DNA of 64,000 bases, from NCBI GenBank assembly GCA_019090455.1, contig JAHRWA010000044.1, positions 144,698-208,697 of the forward strand, in the 5' to 3' direction. The position numbers and the translations under genes are program-made. Position 1 is the first letter of the stretch. Every line of letters starts with the position of its first letter. The DNA is from Pseudomonadales bacterium (lineage in GTDB: Bacteria; Pseudomonadota; Gammaproteobacteria; Pseudomonadales; DC-out160). This document shows, in pieces, positions 8,504 to 17,718 of this stretch. The notes under the pieces were generated by a model. That model did not search any database. It had not been told where the DNA came from and worked only from the letters and a program-made list of their open reading frames with translations.

Positions 8504-8956
8504 TCAACACGGATACTGTTCGCTCATAGAGCGACGAAAACTATAGATCACCATCTCATTCATTTCCTTGGGATGCAAATCCATGTAATCGAGATAAGCG
8601 TAGACGTAATCCCACAATGTCCCATTCTCAGGAATACAATAAGCCTGGCGCAATGTTACGATACCCGATTTAACAACACTTGAAGTGCTGTCTTCGGCTT
8701 TCTCAGAAACCTGGTCCATCGCCATAAGAATCATATGAGTGGTTTCGAGGAGAGATCTTACGTACCCAAAACAGGCACCACTATGAAAAGTTTCAACGGA
8801 TTTTGCATTGTTACTTTTTATCCCTTGGCACATATCCACTAACTCTTCGCCCGTGGTGGCCTGAGCAGCACTGCTACTCATTACAGAAAAAAAGAAAACA
8901 GCAACTACGAACTGAATGGCATATGCCATCAAACAACACTTAAACTTCACGGACAC
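8504..8956 (-). CDS. exported Rap1a/Tai-like small protein
   Basis: A 150-aa exported protein. The N-terminus carries a hydrophobic signal peptide (about residues 9-33, cut after ...SAAQA). The mature part resembles the Rap1a/Tai immunity fold, known in periplasmic proteins that neutralise type VI secretion amidases: spaced cysteines in VDMCQGI, GACFGYVRSLLE, AYCIPENG and a final YPC. The GTG start at 8956 is supported by AGGGGAG 7 nt upstream. No effector or type VI gene is nearby, so an immunity role is only a family hint; many members are of unknown function. It stands alone between the acyltransferase gene and rmuC. Confidence 0.65.
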   Translation of the reverse strand: MSVKFKCCLMAYAIQFVVAVFFFSVMSSSAAQATTGEELVDMCQGIKSNNAKSVETFHSGACFGYVRSLLETTHMILMAMDQVSEKAEDSTSSVVKSGIVTLRQAYCIPENGTLWDYVYAYLDYMDLHPKEMNEMVIYSFRRSMSEQYPC

Positions 8957-9088
8957 TTCAGTGCTCCCCTATCCCTCTGGGTTAATACGACTGATTACAT
9001 TATTAACGATAGATGATGGGTTAGAACTTGTCATTTGAGCTGTTCTGTTCAATCTCTAACAAACGAAGAGCTCGCGTGCAATAATCGA

Positions 9089-10573
9089 CTAATCTACCTC
9101 TTCAGTCGTCATTGATTCTGAATTAGCTAAAAGGCTATTCGCTAATTTCTTTTTTGTTTTCGCCCCTAACTCTTGTAGCTCTTCGGTTCGTCGTACCAAG
9201 TTACCTCTGCCCGTACTGATTCGTTTTAATGCTACACCGTAAGCATCTTGCGCTTTTTCAAGTTTATCACCAACATCCATTAGCGCCTCCGTAAACAAAA
9301 CAAACTGATCGTATAAAGCGCCGCCCTTTTTTGCTATATCCAATGCATTTTGATTTTGGTATTCCGTGCGCCATGCGTTCTGAATAGTACGTAAGGTCAC
9401 CAGCAATGTTGAAGGACAAACAATCACTATATTTTTCTTGAAAGCTTGACTAAACAAACTGGAATCTTCCTCCATCGCTTTTAAGAAAGCCGCTTCCACG
9501 GGTACAAACATCAAAACAAAATCCAGCGATGTAACTCCTTCTAATCCTGCGTAGTCTTTTTCGCTTAAGTTAATGACATGATTACGGATAGAATTAACAT
9601 GGTTCTTTAGTGCAGTTTTTGCTACCTCTTCAGTAGCAGCCGAAGAATACGATTCATAAGCACTCAGAGACACCTTGGAATCCACAATGACATCCTTGCC
9701 CTCCGGCAAATGCACCACCACATCAGGCCTTAATCGCCGCCCTTCTCCACTGGAAAAACTACCCTGCACCTGATACTCCCGCCCTTTTTGTAAGCCCGAT
9801 TCCTCCAGCACTCTCTCTAGTATCACCTCCCCCCAATTTCCCTGTACCTTATTATCCCCCTTAAGCGCTCGGGTAAGATTAATAGCGTCTTCACTAATAC
9901 GCTGGTTTAAACCTTTTAGAAGATAAATTTCCTGTTGTAGCATCGCCCGATCTTTAGACTCGTTATCGTAGACGGTTTCGACTCGTTGTTTAAAATCTGA
10001 CAGTTGCACTTTAAACGGCGACAACAAAGCATCAAGACTTTGTTTGTTCTGAGCAGAAAACTGTGCCCCTTTATCATCAAATATTTTATTCGCTAATTCG
10101 TTAAACTCTGATTTTAGTTGGTTTTTAGAGTCCTTAATTAACGCAAGCTTTTCCTCGGTCATGCGACGTTCATTAGTAAGCTGAGTTGTCATTTCCGCTA
10201 TCGAGGATTGCCCTTGCGATAGTTGGGTTTGAAGCTGCCCAATTAATCGCTCTCGCTCCTCGAGCTTTCGCTCTAAATCAGGCAGTCGAGTATTTTTCTC
10301 CTCAGCCCTCGCCCTACGATTCGATTCATCACTAAAACTCAACTGCCACTCGTTATTTCGGAGTTCCAATTTTTCATTAGCTTTTGACAATATATTATTT
10401 TTCTCTCGTAAAACTTCAGACTCTCTCATGTTGGAATGCAACCGCTCATTAACGCTCGCCACTTGCTTGGCAAATTGATGACGCAGCCCTATCCAACACA
10501 GCCCTAGCCCCAGTACGGCCCCTAAGGCAAAGCAAGCCACTAACAAACCTGAATATTGATTGATGCTATCCAT
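9089..10573 (-). CDS. rmuC: DNA recombination protein RmuC
   Basis: RmuC limits inversions at short inverted repeats and is predicted to be a nuclease-related protein anchored in the inner membrane. Residues 9-28 form one transmembrane helix; a long coiled coil follows (about 30-200, many E/K/Q/L heptads); the RmuC domain is at about 225-440, with GNWGEVILERVLEESGLQKG, RRLRPDVVVHLP and the DSKVSLSAYE segment that corresponds to the endonuclease-like core. At 494 aa the length is normal. The ATG is preceded by GAGGAG at 7 nt. It appears to be a single-gene unit. Confidence 0.95.
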   Translation of the reverse strand: MDSINQYSGLLVACFALGAVLGLGLCWIGLRHQFAKQVASVNERLHSNMRESEVLREKNNILSKANEKLELRNNEWQLSFSDESNRRARAEEKNTRLPDLERKLEERERLIGQLQTQLSQGQSSIAEMTTQLTNERRMTEEKLALIKDSKNQLKSEFNELANKIFDDKGAQFSAQNKQSLDALLSPFKVQLSDFKQRVETVYDNESKDRAMLQQEIYLLKGLNQRISEDAINLTRALKGDNKVQGNWGEVILERVLEESGLQKGREYQVQGSFSSGEGRRLRPDVVVHLPEGKDVIVDSKVSLSAYESYSSAATEEVAKTALKNHVNSIRNHVINLSEKDYAGLEGVTSLDFVLMFVPVEAAFLKAMEEDSSLFSQAFKKNIVIVCPSTLLVTLRTIQNAWRTEYQNQNALDIAKKGGALYDQFVLFTEALMDVGDKLEKAQDAYGVALKRISTGRGNLVRRTEELQELGAKTKKKLANSLLANSESMTTEEVD

Positions 10574-10721
10574 TTTTAGCTCCTCTGATCTGTACAGATG
10601 ACGACGGCAGGTATCCGGCCCAAAAAATTAGGTTTGTGGTGAACAAAAACGTCAATACCGACTGGCTATTTCAATATAGAGATTTGTAACAGAAAACGCG
10701 TGATTTTACCGAAGAAAAAAT

Positions 10722-11498
10722 TTAACTCTCAATTGAAAAAAGTTGGCAATAGTTATCCATGGTCTGGGCGGCAATAGATTCAACGCTGAGATTTTTCAAC
10801 TCCGCCAAACATTCGGCAACCTTACCTACGTATTTCGGCTCATTCGGCTTACCTCTGTAGGGAATCGGTGCTAAATAGGGGGAGTCGGTTTCAATTAAAA
10901 TTCGATCCATTGGCATCTGTTTAGCGACAGCTCGCAAATCATCGGCGTTACGAAAAGTAAGGATGCCAGAAAATGAAATATAGAATCCCATTTCAATTGC
11001 TCTATTTGCCATATCCAGATCTTCCGTAAAACAATGCAAAACACCTCCAGCCTCTTGAGCATTCCCCTCAATCAAGAGTTTAAGTGTGTCTTCTTTCGCA
11101 TCACGGGTATGAATAATAAGGGGCTTATGACTTTTCACTGCCGCTTGAATATGCGTCTTAAAACGTTCTCTTTGCCAATCCAGATCCCCTTTACAATAAT
11201 AGTAATCCAGCCCCGTCTCCCCTATCGCCACCACTTTTGGAAGTGTCGCATGCTCAACTAACTCTTCCAATGTAGGTTCACGGCTATCTTGGGACAGAGG
11301 ATGGACTCCAACCGAAGCAACCACTTGCGGGTAAACCTGCGTCAGCCGGTATATATCATCAAATGATTCTAGCGCAGTGCTGACACACAACATCCGCGTT
11401 ACTTTTTCGGCGGTAGCTGCATCCACTGCCCCATCCAATTTTTCATGATAAAGAGATAGATCTAAGCGATCCAAATGACAGTGGGAATCAGCAAACAT
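10722..11498 (-). CDS. tatD: TatD family metal-dependent DNase
   Basis: A 258-aa TIM-barrel hydrolase of the TatD/YcfH family. Metal ligands are all visible: HCHLD at residues 6-10, GETGLDYYY around 93, the IIHTRD histidine around 128, HCFTE near 155, and ETDSPYLAP near 203. Position downstream of holB and pilZ matches the E. coli holB-ycfH order, so this is the YcfH-type paralogue rather than the one next to the Tat genes. The start lies 37 nt after the stop of the pilZ gene, suggesting co-transcription. The exact substrate (DNA 3' ends, D-aminoacyl groups or other) is unsettled for the family. Confidence 0.94.
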   Translation of the reverse strand: MFADSHCHLDRLDLSLYHEKLDGAVDAATAEKVTRMLCVSTALESFDDIYRLTQVYPQVVASVGVHPLSQDSREPTLEELVEHATLPKVVAIGETGLDYYYCKGDLDWQRERFKTHIQAAVKSHKPLIIHTRDAKEDTLKLLIEGNAQEAGGVLHCFTEDLDMANRAIEMGFYISFSGILTFRNADDLRAVAKQMPMDRILIETDSPYLAPIPYRGKPNEPKYVGKVAECLAELKNLSVESIAAQTMDNYCQLFSIES

Positions 11499-11535
11499 GA
11501 GTTATCCTGATAAACGAAGGGTAAAGAAAAGAAAC

Positions 11536-11895
11536 CTACATAGTATGGGTCGGCCGATCAGAGCCTAATGCACCTGCAAGATAAGTCTCGATCTTATTGC
11601 GAGCAGTATCATCCTGATCGTTAAATTGCACCCCTATTCCCGCAGCTCGATTGCCCTGCGCACCCTTGGGAGTCAACCAAATAATTTTTCCTGCAACGGG
11701 TATTTTTTCTGTTTCATCCATGAGATTAAGTAATAAGAACACTTCCTCTCCGAGCTGGTACTGTTTATTCGTGGGTATAAACAGTCCACCATTGGTAACA
11801 AAAGGCATGAAGGCTGCATATAGCACGGCTTTATCTTTAATGGTCAGAGACAATATGCCACTTCTACCCGCACCAGAAATATTGGGTCCACTCAT
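11536..11895 (-). CDS. pilZ: type IV pilus PilZ protein
   Basis: A 119-aa single-domain PilZ protein. Position between holB and tatD and the sequence FVTNGGLFIPT, GEEVFLLLNLMDE and AAGIGVQF identify it as the canonical PilZ needed for type IV pilus assembly, which lacks the RxxxR c-di-GMP site and works through protein contacts with PilB and FimX in pseudomonads and Xanthomonas. None of these partner genes is in the window. The ATG is at 11895; a degenerate 11-bp repeat array lies immediately upstream, between it and holB. Confidence 0.92.
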   Translation of the reverse strand: MSGPNISGAGRSGILSLTIKDKAVLYAAFMPFVTNGGLFIPTNKQYQLGEEVFLLLNLMDETEKIPVAGKIIWLTPKGAQGNRAAGIGVQFNDQDDTARNKIETYLAGALGSDRPTHTM

Positions 11896-11950
11896 TCACT
11901 TTCTCTTTTTCTATCATTTATTGAGTTAAGTCTAGTATAGGAGGCAAGCA

Positions 11951-12016
11951 GAACTATATCCAAACACTATCCAGACAACATTCAAACTATACCCAAATAA
12001 CATTCAAACGGCATTC
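11951..12016. repeat. degenerate 11-bp tandem array upstream of pilZ
   Basis: Six consecutive 11-nt units (11951, 11962, 11973, 11984, 11995 and 12006) share A at positions 3 and 8 and C at position 11, with a consensus near AAACWAYAYYC. The period is close to one DNA helical turn. The array fills about 40% of the spacer between holB and pilZ. It could be a decayed minisatellite or a set of phased protein sites; the sequence alone does not decide. Confidence 0.6.
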
Positions 12017-12052
12017 ACACTAAATAGGTTCTAAATCTTAGCTAAATTTTGA

Positions 12053-13045
12053 TTATGCATCTTGCCATTGAAGCAACAAATCTTCTAATAACAACTGCTT
12101 ATTGGGATTAGCTGAACTCATGGACTCTCTTTTTACATTTCCCACTTTATCACCAAAGCTTATCGCTGAATCGCTATTTAATTGCCCTGCAAGAGTCGTC
12201 AAGAAAGGTAATAAATCTGGGTTATTAACACGTTCATTGACCCCAGTCTGTAGCTTCAGTAGATCAACGCTCCAGATAAGTAGCCAATCCATTAATTCAA
12301 GAATAGGATAATCAAGCCATTTTTTTGCCAATCTAAGAGGGTCCATCGTTCCCGCTTGAATAGCTAATAAATCCTGCAATGTTTCAGCTCTCTTTCCAAA
12401 CCATTCAGAGTCAAGAAACTCTAACGCCTTTAGTGGACAATCACTTGCAGCTCGTAGCAAATGCAATGCCTGATCCGCATCCCCCACTATCGGAGTTAAC
12501 CACGGCAAGACCTTTTCTTTCGCAGGAACATTAAAGCTTACTGTTTGGCAGCGACTTTTGATAGTCGGTAATAAAGCGGATACCGAATTCGTCACCAGTA
12601 ATAAAACGGTCCCTTCACCAGGTTCTTCTAAGGTTTTTAATAAGGCATTCGCCGCAGCAATATTTAAAGCTTCAGCAGGCCTTATAATAACAACCCGGTA
12701 GCCATCAAATTGCGCCGTCTTTTGAATGCTTGTGACTAGTGCTCGCACTTGATCTATTTTTATCGCTTTTCCTAATTCTTCAGGCTCTATCATTTTTAAA
12801 TCAGGATGCGTACCTGCCGTATTTAATTGGCAGCTTTTGCAAAAGCCACAGGCTCTCGCCTGTGAATTCTTTCCATCATCATCACACAAGAGATAGTGAG
12901 CAAATGCTTGGGCAATTCGGTTTTTCCCCACCCCTTGCTGGCCGACAAACATCAACGCATGAGGTAAATGTTTTTCCGCCTCCGCTCCAATTAATTTCCC
13001 CCAATAATCCTGCTGCCAAGGATAAGGGACTGCGATGTCACCCAT
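12053..13045 (-). CDS. holB: DNA polymerase III subunit delta'
   Basis: The delta' stator of the clamp loader. At 330 aa it shows the AAA+ core with a modified P-loop VGQQGVGKNRIAQAF (near residue 33), the zinc-binding cysteines CGFCKSCQ (residues 64-71), the ANALLKTLEEPGEGT segment of Walker B/sensor 1 and SRCQTVSF, then the C-terminal collar domain. It sits 6 nt after tmk on the same strand, the standard tmk-holB pairing, and precedes pilZ and tatD. Works with DnaX encoded at 3021-5003. Confidence 0.95.
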   Translation of the reverse strand: MGDIAVPYPWQQDYWGKLIGAEAEKHLPHALMFVGQQGVGKNRIAQAFAHYLLCDDDGKNSQARACGFCKSCQLNTAGTHPDLKMIEPEELGKAIKIDQVRALVTSIQKTAQFDGYRVVIIRPAEALNIAAANALLKTLEEPGEGTVLLLVTNSVSALLPTIKSRCQTVSFNVPAKEKVLPWLTPIVGDADQALHLLRAASDCPLKALEFLDSEWFGKRAETLQDLLAIQAGTMDPLRLAKKWLDYPILELMDWLLIWSVDLLKLQTGVNERVNNPDLLPFLTTLAGQLNSDSAISFGDKVGNVKRESMSSANPNKQLLLEDLLLQWQDA

Positions 13046-13051
13046 AGCTTG

Positions 13052-13762
13052 TTATCCGATTATACTTTTTATTGTTTCTAACAGTTCCGCTTGAACCTGT
13101 TTCAACGGTTGTGCCGCATTAATCAGATGATATCGATGAGGCTCTTTTGTCGCTCTTTCCAAATAGGCTTCGCGAACATTCTCAAAGAAGCTTCTATTTT
13201 CCTGTTCAAACCGATCAAGGTCTCCTCTTTGCCCTGCTCGCTTCAAACCAATTTCAACATCTACATCCAAAATAATAATATGATCCGGCCTGACCCTACC
13301 TTGAACTAAATTTTCCAACAGTTCGATTTTGCTTTTATCAACACCTCGGCCTCCCCCTTGGTAAGCATAAGTCGCATCGGTAAATCTATCGCACAAAACC
13401 CACTTACCGGAGTTCAATGCTGGTATTATTTTACTGTCAAAGTGCTGAGCTCTTGCTGCGAACATCAGCAGTAGTTCCGCATTCTCTACCACTTTTTCAT
13501 TTCTTGGAGCGAGTAACATTTCTCGCAACTCTTCAGCAAGTGGCGTTCCTCCTGGCTCTCTCGTGACTATCAGATCCAGATTTTGGTCTCGAATGATATC
13601 TTCGATAAACTTCAGATTGGTTGTTTTACCGACACCCTCAGTACCTTCCAGCACAATAAACTGACCGGCCTTGCTTGAATTAATCTGGCTGCGATCACTT
13701 TTACTTTGATTAATAGTACTTTGATCAAATGTACTTTGATTCACTTTGGGCGGAGTCGCCAT
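13052..13762 (-). CDS. tmk: thymidylate kinase with repetitive N-terminal extension
   Basis: dTMP kinase, making dTDP for DNA synthesis. The kinase core starts at residue 35: FIVLEGTEGVGKTT (P-loop, 40-48), TREPGGTPLAEELR (DRX-like region near 77), LCDRFTDATYAYQGGGRG and the LID region with RAGQRGDLDRFE. Unlike typical enzymes (about 205-215 aa) it has about 33 extra residues at the front made of a pentapeptide-like repeat (STFDQ, STINQ, SKSDR, SQINS) encoded by a 15-bp tandem repeat. No ATG, GTG or TTG lies between the ATG at 13762 and the core strand that would give a normal start, so the extension seems real unless a rare ATT start is used. Between mltG and holB, as usual. Confidence 0.95.
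   Translation of the reverse strand: MATPPKVNQSTFDQSTINQSKSDRSQINSSKAGQFIVLEGTEGVGKTTNLKFIEDIIRDQNLDLIVTREPGGTPLAEELREMLLAPRNEKVVENAELLLMFAARAQHFDSKIIPALNSGKWVLCDRFTDATYAYQGGGRGVDKSKIELLENLVQGRVRPDHIIILDVDVEIGLKRAGQRGDLDRFEQENRSFFENVREAYLERATKEPHRYHLINAAQPLKQVQAELLETIKSIIG
13700..13744. repeat. 15-bp in-frame tandem repeat at the start of tmk (x3)
   Basis: Units at 13700-13714, 13715-13729 and 13730-13744 share the core TACTTTGAT. Because the period is five codons it encodes the repeated Ser-rich pentapeptide in the extra N-terminal segment of thymidylate kinase. Confidence 0.9.
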
Positions 13763-13813
13763 TTAAATAACCCTAATTTGACGTTAGCTAATAATTTAAT
13801 TCTTGTTTTGTGC

Positions 13814-14851
13814 CTAATTGACAGTTACTGGCGGCGGTGATGATCGATAATTCTTCACTCGTTTTTTTTGGTACTTTACCACTGCTTTTTTATGATCAGA
13901 AAAATTACTGGTGAATTCATGGGAGCCATCTCCTCTCGCCACAAAATAGAGGCTTGTCCCTGAAGCAGGATTTAATGCAGCGTGAATCGCCTCTCTACCC
14001 GGCGCCGCAATAGGTGATGGGGGCAGCCCGTCAATCATGTAAGTGTTGTAAGGTGTTTTCGTTTTCAAATGCCGGCGGGTTAGGTTCCCAGCATACGTAT
14101 CACCTAAACCATATATTACGGTAGGGTCCGTTTGTAAACGCATATTTTTCCTCAGCCTTCGCACAAAAACGCCGGCAATATCGTCTCGCTCTGAACCGAG
14201 ACCCGTTTCCTTTTCGATAATGGAGGCCATGACTAATGCTTCATAAGCGTTTTCGTAAGGTAGTTTTTTTTGCCGTGATTTCCATTCATCAGCTAGTACT
14301 ATTTCCATTTTCTGATAGGCACGCCGAATAATACTGAGGTCAGTTTCGCCCTTGGTAAAGGAATACGTATCGGGGAACAGCAAGCCTTCTAATTGACCCC
14401 TATCTTCACCTAACAATGTTAAAATTTCTTGCTCTGCTTTGTCTTTAAGGGTCTCCTTCAAATAGGGTTCAGACCAAAGATGCTGCAATAACACAGTATA
14501 TCGATGCCCTTCCACCAAAGTAATAGTGCGATGTACAACCTCTCCCTCAATCAAGCGGTTCAGTATCAATAAGGGAGACACATCCCCTTTGAATTCATAT
14601 TCACCCGCCTTTATTTTTTGCGACTGCTGATTAAATCGCGTATAGGCTATGAAGACCATCCGCGATGAAATCAAGTTTTGTTTCTTCAATTGACTAGCCA
14701 CAATAGAAAGCGAAGCGCCCTTGGGGATATTCAATAAAACTGGATTAGTCAATTCCACTGGGCCTGACATATTATCCTCTATGTAGGCATAGCCAATTCC
14801 CACAAGAAGAATTGAGAATAGAATAACAGCGGCAATTATTTTTTTTATCAT
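13814..14851 (-). CDS. mltG: endolytic murein transglycosylase MltG
   Basis: Inner-membrane lytic transglycosylase that cuts nascent glycan strands and is thought to set their length. The frame is open upstream, but the start is placed at the ATG at 14851, which overlaps the pabC stop as ATGA; the protein is then 345 aa. Residues 2-22 are a transmembrane helix, a LysM-like region follows (about 35-115), and the YceG/MltG catalytic domain shows ASIIEKETG, carrying the catalytic glutamate, then QTDPTVIYGLG and the C-terminal PYNTYMIDGLPPSPIAAPG block. The order pabC-mltG-tmk-holB is the classical gammaproteobacterial one. Confidence 0.95.
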   Translation of the reverse strand: MIKKIIAAVILFSILLVGIGYAYIEDNMSGPVELTNPVLLNIPKGASLSIVASQLKKQNLISSRMVFIAYTRFNQQSQKIKAGEYEFKGDVSPLLILNRLIEGEVVHRTITLVEGHRYTVLLQHLWSEPYLKETLKDKAEQEILTLLGEDRGQLEGLLFPDTYSFTKGETDLSIIRRAYQKMEIVLADEWKSRQKKLPYENAYEALVMASIIEKETGLGSERDDIAGVFVRRLRKNMRLQTDPTVIYGLGDTYAGNLTRRHLKTKTPYNTYMIDGLPPSPIAAPGREAIHAALNPASGTSLYFVARGDGSHEFTSNFSDHKKAVVKYQKKRVKNYRSSPPPVTVN

Positions 14852-15741
14852 ATGGGGAAACAATACGGTCCAATGGTTTTTTGAATAAGCCTTGTCGTTT
14901 CTCCGTACATCCAACGCACCGGCTCGCCACATCCAACCAGTTTAGTCAGTGGCCAAACACCTATCAAACTATTACAAAAAAATACTTCCTCAGCTGCTAT
15001 TAAACTGTCAACAGAAAAATTTCCAATTTCTACCGTAACGGCAACACTCTCTGCCTTAGATAAGATTAATTCTCGCATAACGCCAGCGATGCCCGCATGA
15101 TCCAGTTGCGGTGTCGCTAATACGCCGTTACTTACCATGAATAAATTACTGGTGACACCCTCAATTATGAAACCTTCTGTATCCAGCATTATTCCTTCAG
15201 CAAGGTCTTCATTACAGGTGTTAAGTTCCTGCTTGGCGATCACCTGCTCCAAACGATTGAGATGTTTGAGGCCAGCTAGCAAGGGTTGTCGCGCAAGCCT
15301 AGCGTCACACACGGTGGCAGTGATACCCTTTTGATGCTCGTTATTCTTAGCAGGGGAGTGAGCGAACCACAGTAGGACAACATTTGGCTCTATTACAGAA
15401 GGAATAGCGTAACCGCGCCCTCCACAACCGGCCGTCACAACAATTTTTAAAACACCATCCCCTTCAATCGCAAAGAAATCTAAAAACTGATTTAATTGAA
15501 TTTGGATCTGATTCAAATCCAAAGGAATATAAAGACGCCGGCAGCCTGACGCCAAGCGGTTAAGATGAAGGGACCACAATTGAGGCTTTGCCGATAAGAC
15601 ACAAACTGTTTCAAAAACACCATGACCGTACGCTATAGCACGATCCTCCACGGCAAGCTGCTCAGCAGCTTTGCCATTAATCCAAGTATATTTAGAACCG
15701 GTCAATGTTGAAATAGAACTCTCAGACAAACCTGTTTGCAA
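14848..15741 (-). CDS. pabC: aminodeoxychorismate lyase
   Basis: PLP enzyme of fold class IV that releases pyruvate from 4-amino-4-deoxychorismate to give p-aminobenzoate for folate. Recognised by WINGK...DRAIAYGHGVFETV at the front, the KHLNRLEQVIAKQEL segment with the PLP lysine, EGVTSNLFMV, and GIAGVMRELIL near the C-terminal third. The frame opens directly after a stop at 15742-15744, so no ATG is available; the first start is TTG at 15741, with other TTG codons at 15729 and 15705. None has a good Shine-Dalgarno, so the exact start is uncertain by up to 12 codons. The stop overlaps the mltG start. Confidence 0.92.
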   Translation of the reverse strand: MQTGLSESSISTLTGSKYTWINGKAAEQLAVEDRAIAYGHGVFETVCVLSAKPQLWSLHLNRLASGCRRLYIPLDLNQIQIQLNQFLDFFAIEGDGVLKIVVTAGCGGRGYAIPSVIEPNVVLLWFAHSPAKNNEHQKGITATVCDARLARQPLLAGLKHLNRLEQVIAKQELNTCNEDLAEGIMLDTEGFIIEGVTSNLFMVSNGVLATPQLDHAGIAGVMRELILSKAESVAVTVEIGNFSVDSLIAAEEVFFCNSLIGVWPLTKLVGCGEPVRWMYGETTRLIQKTIGPYCFPI

Positions 15742-15759
15742 TCATAAACGTCGATTGAT

Positions 15760-17013
15760 TCAAACCTTTTTGAATATTAAAGAAGCGTTAGTACCACCGA
15801 AGCCAAATGAATTTGATAACACAGCGTCAATTTTCATTTCTTGAGCTTGGTGTGGAACGTAATTTAAGTCGCAACCTTCTCCCGCCTCATCCAAATTGAT
15901 AGTGGGCGGTGCCACTTGATCCCTTATAGCCAAGAGACTAAATACGGTTTCTATGGCGCCAGCAGCTCCCAACAAATGGCCAGTCATAGACTTAGTGGAA
16001 CTCACCGTTAAGGTATCAGCGAACACACCAAACACACTTCTAATGGCTCTTGTCTCTGCCACATCCCCTGCTAAGGTAGATGTGCCGTGAGCATTGATAT
16101 ATTGAATAGATTCTGGATTCAGCTTCGCATCATTAAGGGCATTTTTCATCGCCAGCGCAGCCCCTTCGCCATTTTCAGGTGGCAAGGTTATATGATGCGC
16201 ATCGCCACTCATACCCAAGCCAACCCATTCGCCGTAAATTTTTGCACCACGATTTTTTGCATGTTCGTATTCTTCCAATACCACGACACCCGCACCGTCA
16301 GCCAATACAAATCCATCTCGATCTTTATCCCACGGCCTACTTGCCGCAGCTGGATCATCATTACGTGTCGATAAAGCTCTTGCCGCTGCAAACCCAGCCA
16401 TGCCTAATGGAGAGGAACCCATTTCTGCTCCACCCGCTAACATAACATCTGCTTCATCATAAGCGATGGCGCGTGCCGCATGACCTATGTTATGTGTGCC
16501 TGTCGTACACGCAGTGGTTATACAATAATTTGGACCTTTAAAACCATGCCGAATAGAAACATGGCCGGCAATAATATTGGTAATGGTGCCCGGCACAAAA
16601 AAAGGAGAGACTCTTCTAGCCCCCCCTTTTAGCATTACGTCGTGCTGCTCTTCAATGGTAGTAATCCCACCAATACCAGAACCGATAACAACTCCCATTC
16701 GATGCGCATCTAATTCTGTCGCAACAACTCCAGAATCGTTCACCGCTTGTTGCGCAGCAGCAATTCCATACTGTACAAACCCATCCATTCTACGTGCATC
16801 TCGTTTTGACATGTACGCTTCTACATCAAAGTTTTTAATTGTTCCCCCAAACTTAACCGCACATTTGGAAACATCAAACTTATCAATTCTACTGATTGCA
16901 CTTTCGCCATTGAGAAGCCTCTGCCAAGTATCCTCAACATTATCCCCAAAGGCGGTGATCATTCCTAATCCAGTAACCACTACACGTCGCCGAGACAAAG
17001 CAAAACCCTCCAT
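15760..17013 (-). CDS. fabF: beta-ketoacyl-ACP synthase II
   Basis: Condensing enzyme that extends acyl-ACP with malonyl-ACP in type II fatty acid synthesis. The Cys-His-His triad is visible: nucleophile in [16 protein letters not shown], histidines in [11 protein letters not shown] and [15 protein letters not shown]; the C-terminal [15 protein letters not shown] motif closes the thiolase fold. Length (417 aa) is normal. A rho-independent terminator lies in the 209-nt gap between acpP and this gene, so it probably has its own promoter as well as read-through. Threonine replaces the usual alanine two places after the nucleophile (ACTT instead of ACAT), a minor variation. Confidence 0.96.
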   Translation of the reverse strand: MEGFALSRRRVVVTGLGMITAFGDNVEDTWQRLLNGESAISRIDKFDVSKCAVKFGGTIKNFDVEAYMSKRDARRMDGFVQYGIAAAQQAVNDSGVVATELDAHRMGVVIGSGIGGITTIEEQHDVMLKGGARRVSPFFVPGTITNIIAGHVSIRHGFKGPNYCITTACTTGTHNIGHAARAIAYDEADVMLAGGAEMGSSPLGMAGFAAARALSTRNDDPAAASRPWDKDRDGFVLADGAGVVVLEEYEHAKNRGAKIYGEWVGLGMSGDAHHITLPPENGEGAALAMKNALNDAKLNPESIQYINAHGTSTLAGDVAETRAIRSVFGVFADTLTVSSTKSMTGHLLGAAGAIETVFSLLAIRDQVAPPTINLDEAGEGCDLNYVPHQAQEMKIDAVLSNSFGFGGTNASLIFKKV

Positions 17014-17166
17014 TAGCTTTTTAATTTAGAGATAAGAACCTATCACCCAGATAAGTCATTCATTCCCTATCTTGCATAGTTAACTATATAAAGTGCGCAA
17101 AAAAAATCTAGCCTAGATTCTTGCCCTTACAACATGGGGCCTCTACAAAAACATTAGCCCAACAAA

Positions 17167-17197
17167 AAGCCGCAATCACCAATGACAACTGCGGCTT
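17167..17197 (-). terminator. rho-independent terminator after acpP
   Basis: On the minus strand an 8-bp stem AAGCCGCA/TGCGGCTT with a 15-nt loop is followed directly by a T-rich tail (TTTTTG). It starts about 25 nt after the acpP stop and precedes fabF, so it should end or attenuate acpP transcripts. Confidence 0.85.
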
Positions 17198-17222
17198 CGT
17201 TCTATCACTTTTAAACTCGCCC

Positions 17223-17456
17223 TTAGGAGTGAGAATTAACGTAATCGATAGCTTCTTGAACTTTAGTGATTTTTTCAGCTTCCTCGTCTGGAATCTCAGT
17301 TTCGAATTCCTCCTCCAAAGCCATAACTAGCTCCACAGTATCAAGAGAATCAGCTCCTAAATCTTCCACAAAAGATGAATCGTTATTCACTTCCTCAAGT
17401 TTTACACCAAGCTGTTCAGCAACAATTTTCTTCACACGTTCTTCTACTGTACTCAT
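17223..17456 (-). CDS. acpP: acyl carrier protein
   Basis: The 77-aa acidic carrier of fatty acid intermediates. The phosphopantetheine attachment serine lies in [18 protein letters not shown], with the family start [22 protein letters not shown] precedes the ATG at 9 nt, a strong site as expected for one of the most abundant proteins. It is separated from fabG by 262 nt and from fabF by a terminator, so it can be transcribed alone, which suits the need for far more ACP than enzyme. Confidence 0.98.
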   Translation of the reverse strand: MSTVEERVKKIVAEQLGVKLEEVNNDSSFVEDLGADSLDTVELVMALEEEFETEIPDEEAEKITKVQEAIDYVNSHS

Positions 17457-17718
17457 AATATTTCTTAACTCCTATTTAATAACCCCTACAGATTGCGGGG
17501 CGTAGTTTATTCGAATGGCACAACTGGTTTCAAGCTATAACATCAACTTATCACCCTTTTAATTTCGCCCCATTAATCAAAATAAAATCTTCAACTCACT
17601 GCTCATATATAAATAGGCTTAGTAAACACCCAACATCACACTGCATAAGTTCTCTTTATAGCAGTTTTGCGCATTCGTGCTCTTAAAAAACGCTAAAACT
17701 ACAGTAATTCTATCGAAA

